DNA from: Ridgeia piscesae
Taxonomy: Eukaryota > Annelida > Polychaeta > Sabellida > Siboglinidae
Assembly: GCA_025642075.2 (NCBI GenBank)
Contig: JAODUO010000978.1
Span: forward strand, 1 to 64,000
DNA: 64,000 bases
Direction: 5' to 3'
Made by a program: the position numbers and the translations under genes. Within the stretch, counting starts at the first letter, position 1. The number at the start of each line of letters is the position of its first letter. A model generated the notes under the pieces. It was not told where the DNA came from and ran no database searches. It was given only the letters and a program-made list of their open reading frames with translations. Below, in pieces: positions 1 to 14,500 of this stretch.

Positions 1-878
1 GGATTCGGTCATGGCTTTTCACACGAATGTCGAATCTATTTGTACTATACAAAGCAACTGTATAATACCTGCCATGCTTCATTAACATTATCACAGTTTA
101 ACACAGACCGTCAATTGGTGTTGGACATTCTTAATTGGCATAGCTTGTGGCCTCCTGCAGTGGCTGTGTTGCTACGCCAGAACGCAGGGGTTGACAACAA
201 TTAACGTAGCCACATCGGTGACTGCTGAGAGTTATTTGTATTCACAAATGACCGAAGGGTGCAACAACCAATAGCATGGAATCGTTGGGGTCAAAATGTA
301 GTTAACAGTGCAAGGCCAATTTCATCTGTTTCATGGTTTGTTCGATTGGGGGTCGAGTGCAGCAGACGATGCACGTTTGACGCTCAATGCAGTGTGACAG
401 TTGTTCTCAACTAAGCTGCACACAAGGTGCAATTTAAGATGTCAGCAGACACTAGGATATCAACAGATGCCGGAACACAACGAGGACGGGCACAGATTGT
501 ACGATGCAGTTACTCGAAGGTATGGTAGTTTGTGGAGGTATTTAGAACGGCAATTATTGGTCGTACGTTCCATTATTGTCATATTATCATATTCGTGATT
601 CAATGCATGTTTCTGTTGTAATTCCCTCTATCATAATTTTACCTTTAACAGCATCACAAAATTACAATGTGTTCAGAATTGCTTGACAAGGATTGTGACT
701 AGGTCTCCATGTTTTATTCGTTCTATGGGGCTTCTAAATCTAGTCATTGCATTGTCTTCCTGTCCGATATCGTATTATCTTTAAGATCTTTTAATTCATT
801 GCTTACTCCGATGAGAAAGGTTCTTTATGATCTAGTTTTTGTCCCTAAAGTCAATACCACTGTTGGGACAAGTGCTTT

Positions 879-1626
879 TGCCTGTTTAAGCCAATACGCA
901 TGTGGAAAACAAAATTATTATCAATAAATACTGACTGGTGTCGATAATATCTAAACAAAAATGTAATTGTCTACATCTGTTATATGTTTATTATGTTATG
1001 TTATGTATTCTTGTTTACCAATTTAAGTTATATGGAATTATGCTAATTATGTATCAACATTTAAAGTAATTCCTTGTTAGATTTTATGAAGGACAAAATG
1101 GCGACGATGTGTGCGCCATCTTGGTTTCACGTCGCCTATTGTAAAACATGCCTATCCATAAATCTACATGGATGAATAATTATGGGTTCACATGTTAACA
1201 TGTTTAATGTATCATGTGATATAATATAACATATAAACGATGTTATTGCCTGTTTAAGCCAACACGCATGTGGAAAACAAAATTACGATCACTATTCTGA
1301 TTGGTGTGGATAATATCTTTAATAAAATAACTAAAGTTGTCTTAGTCTACATCTGTTAATTATATGTTTATTATTTTATGTTATGTATTCCTGTTTACAA
1401 ATTTGAGTTATATGGAATTATACGAATTATGTATCAACATTTTAAAGTAATTCCTTGTTACATTTTATGAAGGACAAAATGGCGACGATGTGTGCGCCAT
1501 CTTGGTTTCACGTCGCCTGATGTAAAACATACCTATCCATAACTGTGCATGGATGAATAATTATAGTTTCACATGTTAACATGTTTAATGTATCATATGA
1601 TATAATATAACATATAAACGATGTTT
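879..1626. repeat. Two-copy direct tandem repeat, period 368 bp
   Basis: Copy one begins at about 879 and copy two at about 1247, both opening with CCTGTTTAAGCCAA and ending with CATATAAACGATGTT. Each holds GGCGACGATGTGTGCGCC and a nearby GTCGCC, so GGCGAC and GTCGCC form a small inverted pair. Copies differ by scattered substitutions and small indels. No coding potential. Confidence 0.8.
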
Positions 1627-2260
1627 TAACGCCATTCTACAATACAAATAACTTCACTGGAAATAGTTATATCAGTTTAAGTTAAGACAAGTTGACACCA
1701 CAATCTCGCCAGTCAAAGACTATATGGTATATAAAGAAAGGAAATTGCTACTATAATTGTAACTGATGTGTATTCGATGCCTCGTGGCAAAGCGTGTATC
1801 ACGTGATGCTCGCAATATGGAGGGTCACATCCGGCAATGGAACGCCGGGCTTAGGGGCAGATACTCCCTCCCTTTCTCGTAGCACAGTGGTCAGTTGTGA
1901 GGGTTGAAGGTCGTGACATTTCTCGCCAGGGGAACGTTGTAAGGAGCAACCAAAGCGGAGTGCCGAGCCCAAGTAGATACATTAGATACTGTACTATGTA
2001 CTAATGTACTATAGGCAGAATGTTCCCAGTGTCTCCCACTTCCGGATTCTCTCTTTTTCTTTTCATTATCTGATATTATAAATTACATAATTTCATGGAA
2101 TTTATGTTTAAAATTGCCTTTAATTAATTCGTTCTATATTTTGTTTGTGTTCAACGTTTTGTTTGTTTGTTTGTTTTATTGAAAGATATAAAAATGCTTG
2201 AACCTGTAATAAATACGTTGCCTTGTAGTTACTGCTTAACATATATCTTGGAGGACTTTC

Positions 2261-2267
<7 letters not shown>

Positions 2268-2310
<43 letters not shown>
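2268..2310. repeat. (TA)n microsatellite
   Basis: About 21 uninterrupted TA units. Confidence 0.95.
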
Positions 2311-2314
<4 letters not shown>

Positions 2315-4630
2315 TGATGAATTTTAATGATTTTGTTCATTATATTTTAATAACTATTATATTTTTCTCATGTAGCGCGCTCATCTGTTAAGCCAACACA
2401 TGGAAAGAGAAGGCACAGAGAAACAAAGGAAATGGGATAGACTAGGAGAAAATGGCCACAAACAGATTCCTTGAACAGGAAAAATGAGCATAGTAACTAA
2501 GAATTGCTTCAGATGTGACTGTTCAGTCTCTTGACTTAAGTGCCACCAACAGTGTCACCCTTGGGAAGACACTAATTTGACCAATTCTACGTCAGTCCTA
2601 TTATAAAGTTACATTGTATTAGTCAATAAAGCAATGTCATAAATATTTTACACACACACACCTCACCTTAAACCTAATGTGTATTAAATGACACATACCC
2701 TATTTATATTTGGGATGTCATTAGACATACAGAGGATAATCAACTAGAGAAAATGCTGGATATTGTAAGGCAATGCAACATGTTTTGTAATAACCACCAT
2801 TAAGAACTCATGCTTGTGGGAAACAACGCACATGTACTGGTTTTGTAATTTTCCACTTTTTCAGGTAGAAATAATCGTTCAAATAGGGTGTTTGACAGCC
2901 ATGGTGACGGAGAATGTATTTCCACATGTATTTCAAAACAGTGTTAGCAGCACTTGTTATCCAGAAAAAGTGAATTTGTGCATATTATTTTAGATTGTAT
3001 ACTAATAATTATGTATTCCTGTCATATGATATAAATTAAAACATTCTAATAATATAAAATACAGTTGTGACTTATTGCATTTAGAATACTGTTGTAATGC
3101 AAAAGCAATGTCAGTTGTTTGTCTAACCATTTTGTTCACTTGGACAGTTTAGGGTAATATCGATTCAGCGTTGTGTGTGACAGATTCACACCCTGCTGGT
3201 GTTCCTTATGCAAACATTACATGTTGTGTGCACACGCATTCATTCTATTTAATAAGTTCAGCTGCTTTTGTGACATCTCTGAAATGCATCATAAATGGCC
3301 TGCACCTTGGTTGCCAAACAAACAGGAATTAATATGCAACCCAAACAACTATGACATAAGACCTACATGTGGGCTGTAGAAGAATGCAGATAAAATGTTT
3401 CTAGCTGACAGCATCATATGACCAGCATCAGAGTTCTGCCAGGTCATCAAGTTAAGTGCAACAGTAATAAGTCTTCTTGAGGTCAGCGTAGAATATGCAG
3501 AGGATTGCAGCGGCGATATCAAGGCATAGGAGTTGTCATACTTCAAAGACTGCTGTTATAGGAAAGTTGGAGTCTTCCATCTAACATGTTATGTTTGATT
3601 GGCTACAAGACAGGATCGAACTGGATGACATGGGAGAAAAAGGAGAGAGCGAGAGAATTAATGAAATAATCAATTACAGTATAGAATAATTTCAAAAATA
3701 GTAATCTGTTACATTTATAACAAGTGTATGTAACCAAGTACACATACAATAATGCATCTGGACATGGTATAACAAACAATTTATCCTGTATGTGTGAATT
3801 ATTTTAATAAAACTTACTTAAAAACTGTTTTAAATAAAAAGCACACTACAGTATTGTCTTTCTTGTAACGAACTGAACTGCACTGAATGGGAGTATAATT
3901 AAAACAGTTTTCATGACACATACGTAAATGCGCAAAAGCGCGCTGCTGTCGTTGTCGTTATAATGGTGTGTAACCATGTTCAAATCACCGTTCGGATGTT
4001 TTACCTGTTTTTACAATGACAAGGTTGTTGCAAAACCCGTGATAAATACAGAACTGTCACATTGAAAGGTGATGTTTCGTAGAAAAGTTTTTTGAGGACA
4101 TCTACTTACGAAATCGTGTTGGTTTTGCAACCAAAGGATAACATGAGGATCAATTCCAAGAGGACGAAAACGAGGAACGACGAGTTTGACTTTGACGACT
4201 TCAGTGAAAGCGATGGTGAATGATGATCTAACACTTATCATATGAAGCCCATCAATCTGACAGACTTAGGGGAGACAGGGGCCATGGGGGGCCACGTGTT
4301 GCAGTTTGAAAGTAAGAACTGACAGCTTTTACCAAGTCACACAATATGCACACATACATGCACGTTATATGGATGCATGCACGCACACCCATGCACAAAT
4401 AAACCATTGGATTATTTCAAAATGTTTCCTGTATCGTGAAACAAGTAATCACTTATCACAGGTGCTATTATTTTCTAAATACAAATTCCCTTAATCAATC
4501 ATCAGTCTCTGGTCTCGCTAAAAACATCGGCAGTGGCTGCTGATTTCTACTAGTGTCAAGAGACGGCGTCATTAAAACTAAACCATTCTCTGCCCAGGCT
4601 CTGTGCAGTGAGAAATAAATGACTGGACTC

Positions 4631-7100
4631 TCACTCCTCTACAGCAGAGATTGTCCTCAAATAGTCACTCATCAAAGGCAATATCCGCCAGTTGTCAGTC
4701 GCCATTGTGAATTTCATGGTGGTGCCATCTTGGTCGACCTTGACCTTGATGAGCAGATGAGAAGCCGGAGGAAGAAAGGCTGCCACACAGGTGCTGCCAT
4801 CTGTATCTGAAAGCACATGTCAGTTGTAGTTAAAGGGTTTACTTAGCTTTCTGAAAATGCACAAATCACTTTCATAGGTGACAATCATATTTATGAATAT
4901 TAAAGAATACACTTGTTTTCATACATATGGTGTGTAACCAACTCAAATTTGACATGTAAGACTGTCGCGGCACTGAAATCCCATGAAGTTTTACATTAGT
5001 GATGTTATTAGACTTTTAACCTGGTCTTTTATTGACTTTGACATGAACAAACAACCAGGCCGGAATATGTTAAACTGGTTTAGGTAGCACCCGTTGACAA
5101 CATTTGTTGTTCTTTTTTTGCAGATAAGGAACTAAATAATAGTACAAACGTTGAAAGGTAGAATACATATATCACATACACCACAAGAATTGTTATGTTG
5201 TTAAAATAATCCTATCACTATAATCAGTAAAGTATTTCACTTGAGATTGTCAACATTTATGCCCATAACTCCTGTTGGCACTAAAGAGAAATCTGCAAGA
5301 GATAGAATAGGCAATCCAACCTTCTTTGATGATGAACTGACGTAACGTTGAATCAAGGACGGTTCTCTGTGAAGAGGGCAGCACTGTCACACAGAGAACT
5401 GTCTCCAGCCCATCGACCCTGCTAGAAACAATATGAGACGTTATAACTTACAAGATATTACAAGTACCAGTGCCCATACCAAACCACTAAACCACTCTTG
5501 TGTGAAGTGTCTGCGAAAATTGTTGAAAATCAGAAGAAAATACCATAGATAAGGAGAGAGATCAGTGGTTAGCACACCCACATGGTATGCTGAGTTCAAA
5601 ACCTGGATCAGACCAACAGGGTGTTTGGTGTGAAAACCCTGCGCTTAGCATTGGGGACTGTATCCACAGAGATCACGTTTATGTCAGTCCTGTTTCAATT
5701 TCGGACACTCACAGAGTCTGGCAGTGACCACCCTCAGTGCCAGCAATGAAAGATCACTTTGGTGATAATGTTCTGAAAAAGCTGACCAGATGAATGAGGT
5801 CGGATACCAAGAACAAGAAGTTTATTTGCGACCCCAAAACATAACGATGACATAGTGAGCACAAAAAATATAGTAGGCATATTATACATTTTCACAAAAT
5901 GATAACGCAAACATACACATAATAGTCAAATTAATACAAGTGTGCATACACCTATTAACCAGTGTTGTGATTACTAAAAAGAAACTAAAACATTTTGAGG
6001 TCAGTGGCTCCCATTAAGACATTCGCTATCATAGCAGCCACCACGGTAATAACAGAATTACGTGTACATATCTAAAATAAAATTGTTATTCTCATAAGAC
6101 AACAATACATATACAGGGTAGTGCGTTAACAGAATGTTGCCAAGCACTAAGTCACTGACGCGTGACCAGACGCTGTCTGTCAGCAGGTCTGGTGGTGTAT
6201 GTAAGCATGGCCTCATTTCATTCATTTCTAGGACAGCGCTTCTGCAAAAGCATCACATGATATATTGTACAGAGAGATGCATGCTGGGTATATAGAGAGA
6301 TGCATGTTGGGTAGTGTAAAGGGAAAAGTAGGCATTCTGATTCAAATTAAACAACACTGACTGACCAAAAATAACATAAGTAGCCAAATCAATATGCCAA
6401 TTGTCCAGCAGTGGTCAGACCTAATGGTCAAGTGTCAACTACCAGTGGACACTTACCTCACTGATGACGGGTCGGTCATCACGGTCCACAGCTGGTCAAA
6501 GAGTGGCTGGAGTGCACAGACTGGCCAGTCAGGTGGACATGACAGTGGACACATGAGATGGGAGAGGTGGACAGAGACAGGGTCCAGTAGACTCTGGTAG
6601 GTCCGGCCATCAGTTCCCAGGAAGGTTGCCCTGAGACACAACGCTGGACACGGTCAACCAGACTGGACACGGTCTAGCGGATGAGTTAAGTTGTAGGTAA
6701 TTAACAACATATTGTTGTTTACTTTGCAAACTGATGTGATCTCCCATGTCACCTCAAACAATGGCCACGTTTCAAAAACCCCAGACATTTGTTTGAAATC
6801 GCATTCCCACCCTAAATTTACAGCAGTCCCACCCTCCAGTGAGGACTCATGTCTGTCCCCAGTCATGATTTTACCTACGGGGTAATTATTTTGTATACTG
6901 CACCTCTGAGCTCAGATTCCTAGGTGTGTAGGCGCTATAGAAATGTCATTGTTGTTATTGTGAACACAGCTTGCTGATACAAAATGTTAGTTTGGACATT
7001 CAGGGAGATTTAGAACATTACGATTTGTAGACTTACACCACGTGGAGCTGTGTCGGAGCTGTATGCTCCGGGCGGAGCTCTACCGGGATCTGTCGACTCT
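4631..7100 (-). CDS. AP5B1: AP5B1 exons 22-25 (C-terminal, beta-appendage-like region)
   Basis: Exon 22 (7100-7037) reads [19 protein letters not shown]; exon 23 (6630-6457) carries the [16 protein letters not shown] and FDQLWTVM segments that match the human FADLF...FFEELW stretch. Exon 24 (5421-5321) ends LRQFIIKE, joining exon 25 [14 protein letters not shown] with the same spacing as human EPFVVVAQPPTSYCVAIHLPP. The donor of exon 24 is AAG|GTTGGA. Exon 24 has a TAGCAG tandem acceptor, so an isoform lacking one residue is possible. Stop codon TGA at 4633-4631. I see no convincing poly(A) signal just downstream. Confidence 0.85.
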
Positions 7101-10100
7101 CTGGAGACAACAAACTCAACAGTAGTCACATGAGTAAACTCTCCCCCAGGGAAGGAGAGGGAGGTCTGTTGGTAGTCACATGAGTAAACTCTCCCCCAGG
7201 GAAGGAGAGGGAGGTCTGTTGGTAGTCACATGAGTAAACTCTCCCCCAGGGAGGGAGAGGGAGGTCTGTTGGTAGTCACATGAGTAAACTCTCCCCAGGG
7301 AGAGGAGAGGGAGGTCTGTTGGTAGTCACATGAGTAAACTCTCCCCAGGGAGGGAGAGGGAGGTCTGTTGGTAGTCACATGAGTAAACTCTCCTCCAGGG
7401 AGGGAGAGGGAGGTCTGTTGGTAGTCAAATGAGTAAACTCTCCTCCAGGGAGGGAGAGGGAGGTCTGTTGGTAGTCACATGAGTAAACTCTCCTCCAGGG
7501 AGGAGAGGGAGGTCTGTTGGTAGTCACATGAGTAAACTCTCCCCAGGGAAGGAGAGGGAGGTCTGTTGGTAGTCACATGAGTAAACTCTCCCCAGGGAAG
7601 GAGAGGGAGGTCTGTTGGTAGTCACATGAGTAAACTCTCCCCAGGGAGGGAGAGGGAGGTCTGTTGGTAGTCACATGAGTAAACTCTCCCCAGGGAGGGA
7701 GAGGGAGGTCTGTTGGTAGTCACATGAGTAAACTCTCCCCAGGGAGGGAGAGGGAGGTCTGTTGGTAGTCACATGAGTAAACTCTCCCCAGGGAGGGAGA
7801 GGGAGGTCTGTTGGTAGTCACAAGAGTAAACTCTCCCCAGGGAGGGAGAGGGAGGTCTGTTGGTAGTCACAAGAGTAAACTCTCCCCCAGGGAGGGAGAG
7901 GGAGGTCTGTTGGTAGTCACAAGAGTAAACTCTCCCCAGGGAGGGAGAGGAGGTCTGTTGGTAGTCACAAGAGTAAACTCTCCCCCAGGGAGGGAGAGGG
8001 AGGTCTGTTGGTAGTCACATGAGTAAACTCTCCCCAGGGAGGGAGAGGGAGGTCATTTGGTAGTCAAATGAGTAAACTCTCCCCAGGGAGGGAGAGGGAG
8101 GTCTGTTGGTAGTCAAATGAGTAAACTCTCCCCCAGGGAGGGAGAGGGAGGTCTGTTGGTAGTCACAAGAGTAAACTCTCCCCAGGGAGGGAGAGGGAGG
8201 TCTGTTGGTAGTCACATGAGTAAACTCTCCCCAGGGAGGAGAGGGAGGTCTGTTGGTAGTCACAGAGAGTAAACTCTCCCCAGGGAGGGAGAGGGAGGTC
8301 TGTTGGTAGTCACAAGAGTAAACTCTCCCCCAGGGAGGGAGAGGGAGGTCTGTTGGTAGTCACAAGAGTAAACTCTCCCCCAGGGAGGGAGAGGGAGGTC
8401 TGTTGGTAGTCACAAGAGTAAACTCTCCCCAGGGAGGGAGAGGGAGGTCTGTTGGTAGTCACAAGAGTAAACTCTCCCCAGGGAGGGAGAGGGAGGTATG
8501 TTGGTAGTCACATGAGTAAACTCTCCCCAGGGAGGGAGAGGGAGGTCTGTTGGTAGTCACAGAGTAAACTCTCCCCAGGGAGGGAGAGGGAGGTCTGTTG
8601 GTAGTCACATGAGTAAACTCTCCCCAGGGAGGGAGAGGGAGGTCTGTTGGTAGTCACAAGAGTAAACTCTCCCCAGGGAGGGAGAGGGAGGTCTGTTGGT
8701 AGTCACATGAGTAAACTCTCCCCAGGGAGGGAGAGGGAGGTCTGTTGGTAGTCACATGAGTAAACTCTCCCCAGGGAGGGAGAGGGGGGTCTGTTGGTAG
8801 TCACATGAGTAAACTCTCCCCAGGGAGGGAGAGGGAGGTCTGTTGGTAGTCACATGAGTAAACTCTCCCCAGGGAGGGAGAGGGGGGTCTGTTGGTAGTC
8901 ACATGAGTAAACTCTCCCCAGGGAGGGAGAGGGGGGTCTGTTGGTAGTCACATGAGTAAACTCTCCCAGGGAGGGAGAGGGAGGTCTGTTGGTAGTCACA
9001 TGAGTAAACTCTCCCCAGGGAGGGAGAGGGAGGTCTGTTGGTAGTCACATGAGTAAACTCTCCAGAGGAAAGAGGAGGTCTTTGTATCAATGAGTAAACT
9101 CTCTTCCAGGGAGGGAGAGAGAGGTCTGTTGGTAGTCAAATGAGTAAACTCTCCCCCAGGGAGGGAGAGGGAGGTCTGTTGGTATTCACATAAAGAAACT
9201 CTCCCCAGGGAGGTATGTTGGTATCACATAGTAAACTCTTCCAGGGATGGAATTGATCATTGTTTAGTCAAATGGACTCTGGAAGATAGGTCGTTGTATT
9301 ACATAAGAATTCACCCTATGTTGGTATCACAGAGTCCATGGAAATTACATTTTGTTATATGATTTTATCTTGGTACAAACATGATTACTTTTATGGCATA
9401 ACATTATGTGATTTTATCTTTACCATTATCTGTGACAAAATGAGACGGACATTGATGCAATTGTCATCTATGAACATGGCTGGCTGTGATGGTTCAACAG
9501 TTGTTTACTGATTGACAGTTTGGTTCACTTATTGGTTGTTTTGGTTCACTTTGTGGTTGTTTTGGTTCACTTTGTGGTTGTTTTGGCTTCACTTTGTGGT
9601 TGTTTTGGTTCACTTTGTGGTTGTTTTGGTTCTCTTTGTGGTTGTTTTGGTTCTCTTTGTGGTTGTTTTGGTTCACTTTGTGGTTGTTTTGGTTCACTTT
9701 GTGGTTGTTTTGGTCTCACTTTGTGGTTGTTTTGGTTCTCTTTGTGGTTGTTTTGGTTCACTTTGTGGTTGTTTTCAGTGTGTTTGGTTCACTTTGTGGT
9801 TGTTTTGGTTCACTTTGTGGTTGTTTTGGTTCACTTTGTGGTTGTTTTGGTTCACTTTGTGGTTGTTTTGGTTCTCTTTGTGGTTGTTTTGGTTCACTTT
9901 GTGATTGTTTTGGTTCACTTTGTGGTTGTTTTGGTTCACTTTGTGGTTGTTTTGGTTCACTTTGTGGTTGTTTTGGTTCTCTTTGTGGTTGTTTTGGTTC
10001 ACTTTGTGGTTGTTTTGGTTCACTTTGTGGTTGTTTTGGTTCTCTTTGTGGTTGTTTTGGTTCTCTTTGTGATTGTTTTGGTTCACTTTGTGGTTGTTTT

Positions 10101-11470
10101 GGTTCATTTTATGGTTGTTTTGGTTCACTTTGTGGTTTGGGTTTTGGTTCACTTTTGGTTGTTTTGGTTCACTTTGTGGTTGTTTTGGTTCACTTTGTGG
10201 TTGTTTTGGTTCACTTTGTGGTTGTTTTGGTTCACTTTGTGGTTGTTTTGGTTCTTTTGTGGTTGTTTTGGTTCTTTTGTGGTTGTTTTGGTTCTCTTTG
10301 TGGTTGTTTTGGTTCACTTTGTGGTTGTTTTGGTTCACTTTGTGGTTGTTTTGGTTCATTTTGTGGTTGTTTTGGTTCACTTTGTGGTTGTTGCTTTGTG
10401 GTGTTTTGGTACTTGTTGTTTTGTCTTTGTGTTGTTTGGTTCACTTTGTGGTTTTTTGGTTCTCTTGGGTTTGTTCTCTTTGTGATTGTTTTGGTTCACT
10501 TTGTGGTTGTTTTGGTTCATTTTATGGTTGTTTTGGTTCACTTTGTGGTTGGTTGCTGTAGTCCACTGTTTGGTTCGTTGTTGTGTTGACCAACACATCA
10601 GTGTGACACATACCTGGGTTTCCGGCAGTGACATCTCGACTAAGGTATGATATCTGGATATCTGAAACACATGAACAACTCAACACACCGAGGGTTAAGA
10701 CATTGAAGAAAACTGCTGTAGCATGCATTCTACCACTGTGCCAACACACCCCTCAGATTAAGGTACATACCCTCAGATTAACTTCAATTAAGGGCCTTCA
10801 GATTAAGGTACCACTCCCTTGGATTAAGATAACATGCTTTCGGTATAAGGTATAATGTTCATCAGATTAAGTTATTACATCTACAGATTTTGATATCCGG
10901 CCCCTCAGGTAAGATTATCTTAATCCCTCACAATATGCTATAACACCTCTCAGGTTTATTGTTTGTATGATTTAACTTACTTTGAAGCATCAATTTGTCG
11001 ATGCATATGACATTTTGACCCGTCAGCTACGGGCCTTGTGAACAAGGCCCATAGCTGACGGGTCGAAACGTTGTACTCATCGATAAATTTATGCTCCAAA
11101 GTAAGTTAAATCATACATACAATAAACCATTCTCAGAGCCATGAACAATATAATTCAATACCCCTCAGGTTGTTTTGTTTACATCATCCTGGCCCATCCA
11201 CACAGCAGGGTGACTTAGACAACTTAGACAGGAGCAAGACTAAGACAGAAGTCTGACCTTTGATGGGGGCGTAGCCAGGCTGTGGGGGAAAGCGGAGCAC
11301 CAACGAGTAGACGGACTCAACCTCTGGCTGGTGGTCAGTCTGGGAAACAAACTGACCATCAGTGTACATGCACACTTGTATACATAGTTTATATACATGC
11401 ATGCACAACCTCATGTACACACACACACATGCATGCACATACTCACATACACAACCTCATACACACACAT

Positions 11471-11551
<81 letters not shown>

Positions 11552-14500
11552 CACACATACACACAAAAAAAAAAACAAACCACACAACACAACACACAAA
11601 CAAACACAAACACAAACACAAACACAAACACACACACATACATATACACACATACACATTAATCTGTAAGTATTGTGATACTTACAAATGCGATGTTGAA
11701 GAAAATCTCTTTCTTTTGAAGACTGGTGTTTGAGTTCAGAAACTCAAAGTAATTATCTAGCAGCTCTGAACAAAAACAAAATCAGATCAAACATAAATAA
11801 TTAAGACAACCACTAAACACATGCCTGATGTTACACAAATATGCCACAAAGCATTCCTTTGTTCTATAACTAATTTATTAATTGAAACATAATCCCTGAA
11901 ATGCTATGTATATTTTCATACCTGATCAGTAGATACTTGGTCTGATGGTTTGCCATGATAATAATTAAAATTTATCAAAACTCAGACAAAATAACTGACC
12001 GGTTATATATATTGCTGTCTGCTTGTTGTTCTCAGTGGTTCTTTTATGTCCAGAATTGAGATCGGATCCGTCCCATTAAATTGAGATAGGATTGGTCCCA
12101 TTAAATTGAGATGGGATTGGTCCCATTAACATGCATGCCTGCCTGGTCCTGGTGTTATAGGGCCTGCAAGTGGGTCACGATACATGGCGTGACTCCGCGC
12201 GACTGGCGCTTATTGGGGACTAAGCGAGACTAGTTGGATACTGGACACAAGAATAATATTCTAACGATGGATGACAGTTGTAGCTTCCGACTGATGAATA
12301 CTAGGAAAATCAGTTCATAAATATCTTGTGTTATACGTTTCTTATCTTAAATGTCCGATTTAATATAGAGTTTATCACACTGTCATATACACATAGCGAT
12401 TTACGTTGTGCAGATAATAAACACGATGTTAGACCGCATGTGTCTTTTACGGAATTTGCGTTTTACATTGCTGTACGTTGTGGTTTCGATAAGCACTTAT
12501 ATCTGACAAGTTGTCTAAATGCACATAATCATAACACATGTATACGTTTGGCCCAAACAGTTCGTATTGCGCGAAAACTGGCACTCTTCATTATTAGTCA
12601 AGATCGCCAAACACAAGTACTTGCCGCTATTGCCATGGCAACCACCATAATAATCGATTAAAATTTATGATTTCCGTGATCATTGTCACCGGCAAAGTGT
12701 TCCACTGCTTCTGCTTGTAATAATCCGTCGGACAATATAACTGAAATACGCTATTTCGGAACAGTTCGATTATTACGACCAAAAACAAAACAAAGTCCTA
12801 TATGTTAACATGGAGTATATGGACCTCCTGCCCCCAACTGCCCCCAGCCTCGTTTTCGCGCGCGAGACTTGCACGCCCTATTGTTAGATTGCTGGTGTCA
12901 TGTTCCCAGATTCAGTCAGGTGCAGATTTGGCAAGAATCTGCTGAATCTGGGGCCACAACAATAGTGAGCCAGGATTCTCCGTTGTTATATAGTTTCTGC
13001 TACTAACACATTAAGTATTCCAATATGGTTGTTATTCGCAAATTTTAAATACATGTGCTGTATGTGTTTTGAGGAACCTTGGCCCGAATCTGGGCCACCC
13101 CACCACCATGCCAGGTTGATGTGCTAACTAGCATATCATCACAGTCTCCACGTTTTACAAAGTAAAGAAGCAGGTCACATTTACCGTCTTCCTCCAGGTG
13201 ATGGCCATCTCCTCCTTCTTTCTTTCTATCTTCCGTTACCTGTGCACACCTGGGGCAGAATAAAACAAACAGAAATTTATCTAATTATGTTGCACATTCA
13301 TCACACCCAATTGTATCGTAAGTTGATTCCGTGAGTTTTTCTACTCTAGAATGAACTAGTACACTAGAATCAGGTACTCCTGTTGAGTATTTATGTTGGG
13401 CATTTATTGTCAAGTGTTTATGGCTCTACATATCACCTCTATCAAATATTTCTCACATTTATCTATTCTCTTATTCAAGAAAAAATAATAGCCACATAAA
13501 AACTGCTCCAATCACTGAACTAGTGCCACAAAGCTCGGAAAACAATTTACAATAAAAATTTCCACTGACAAAAATTGACAGACAGAATAACTAAACATCG
13601 ATATCGGCATCATGTGATTTAATTATGAAAATAACCGGAAAAGTTCAGATGTAAAAACCTGTTTCATCACTAATCTTTCCATTATAATATGTACTTACAT
13701 TGTGAGTTTAAATAGAGGTTGCGCCAAGACTGTGATAGCACGGACACTTGGCAGATAACCCCCTTCTGTAAAACACAACACTTGTAATCACAATCAAGTA
13801 CAATACACTGCCTATTCTGCTGCAATATAACAAAGCATTTTTAATTATTTCAAAACCTGTCACAACATTTTCTTTGATATCTGAACTTATTATAAATGTG
13901 ATATAATAACTACATGTCCAGGTATAGATTAAGTTTGTCGTGTAATAAAATAGCATGTAGATGCTGCTGCATTTCATGTAAGGGATTATTTGCAACTTAT
14001 GATACATATCAGAAAATATGCTAATGTTGTACCTAGAACACAAGTATATTACTAAACATTACATTTATTGACCATGTCTTGTTTTTACATCTACACTGTA
14101 CATGCACACAGTGCATTTTTCACACCCATAACCAAAGCCCCCCACCACCCACCCACTCCCCATTCCAGAATGTCTGTCCCCCTGATGAGGGGACACCCTC
14201 AATGAAGGGACAGTTTTGCTTCGATACAGAAGTGTCTGTTGACGAGGGGGACTACTGTGCTTACAAGTTTGACTGAAAACACAACAAGTTTGTGACATCT
14301 ATTGCATAATCTTTTGTAAACATCACCAGGAGTGTGTAGACACTGTCTGACCTGACACAATGTTGGCGAGATGTCTTGTTCCTTCTTCTCGCTGGACGGC
14401 CGCTGGTCTTGACAAGATTTCACTGACCTACAACACAGTACGACTCCTCTTTTGAAGCTAGGATCTGACATGTGGATAAGTGAAAGCCTAGGGCTGTGTC

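Larger units (their letters stand above)
1..4630. other. Sequence 3' of AP5B1, no supported gene
   Basis: AT-rich sequence with only short, uninformative open frames. It contains a 368-bp tandem duplication (879-1626) and a (TA)n tract near 2268-2310. I recognise no coding exon, tRNA or complete element on either strand. Confidence 0.6.

Noticed and set aside
4011..4241. 76-codon minus-strand frame downstream of AP5B1
   Set aside because: No similarity recognised and no exon signals in common with the genes here.
9494..10670. Open frames up to 331 codons on both strands
   Set aside because: 21-bp minisatellite with a period divisible by three; the peptides are simple repeats.
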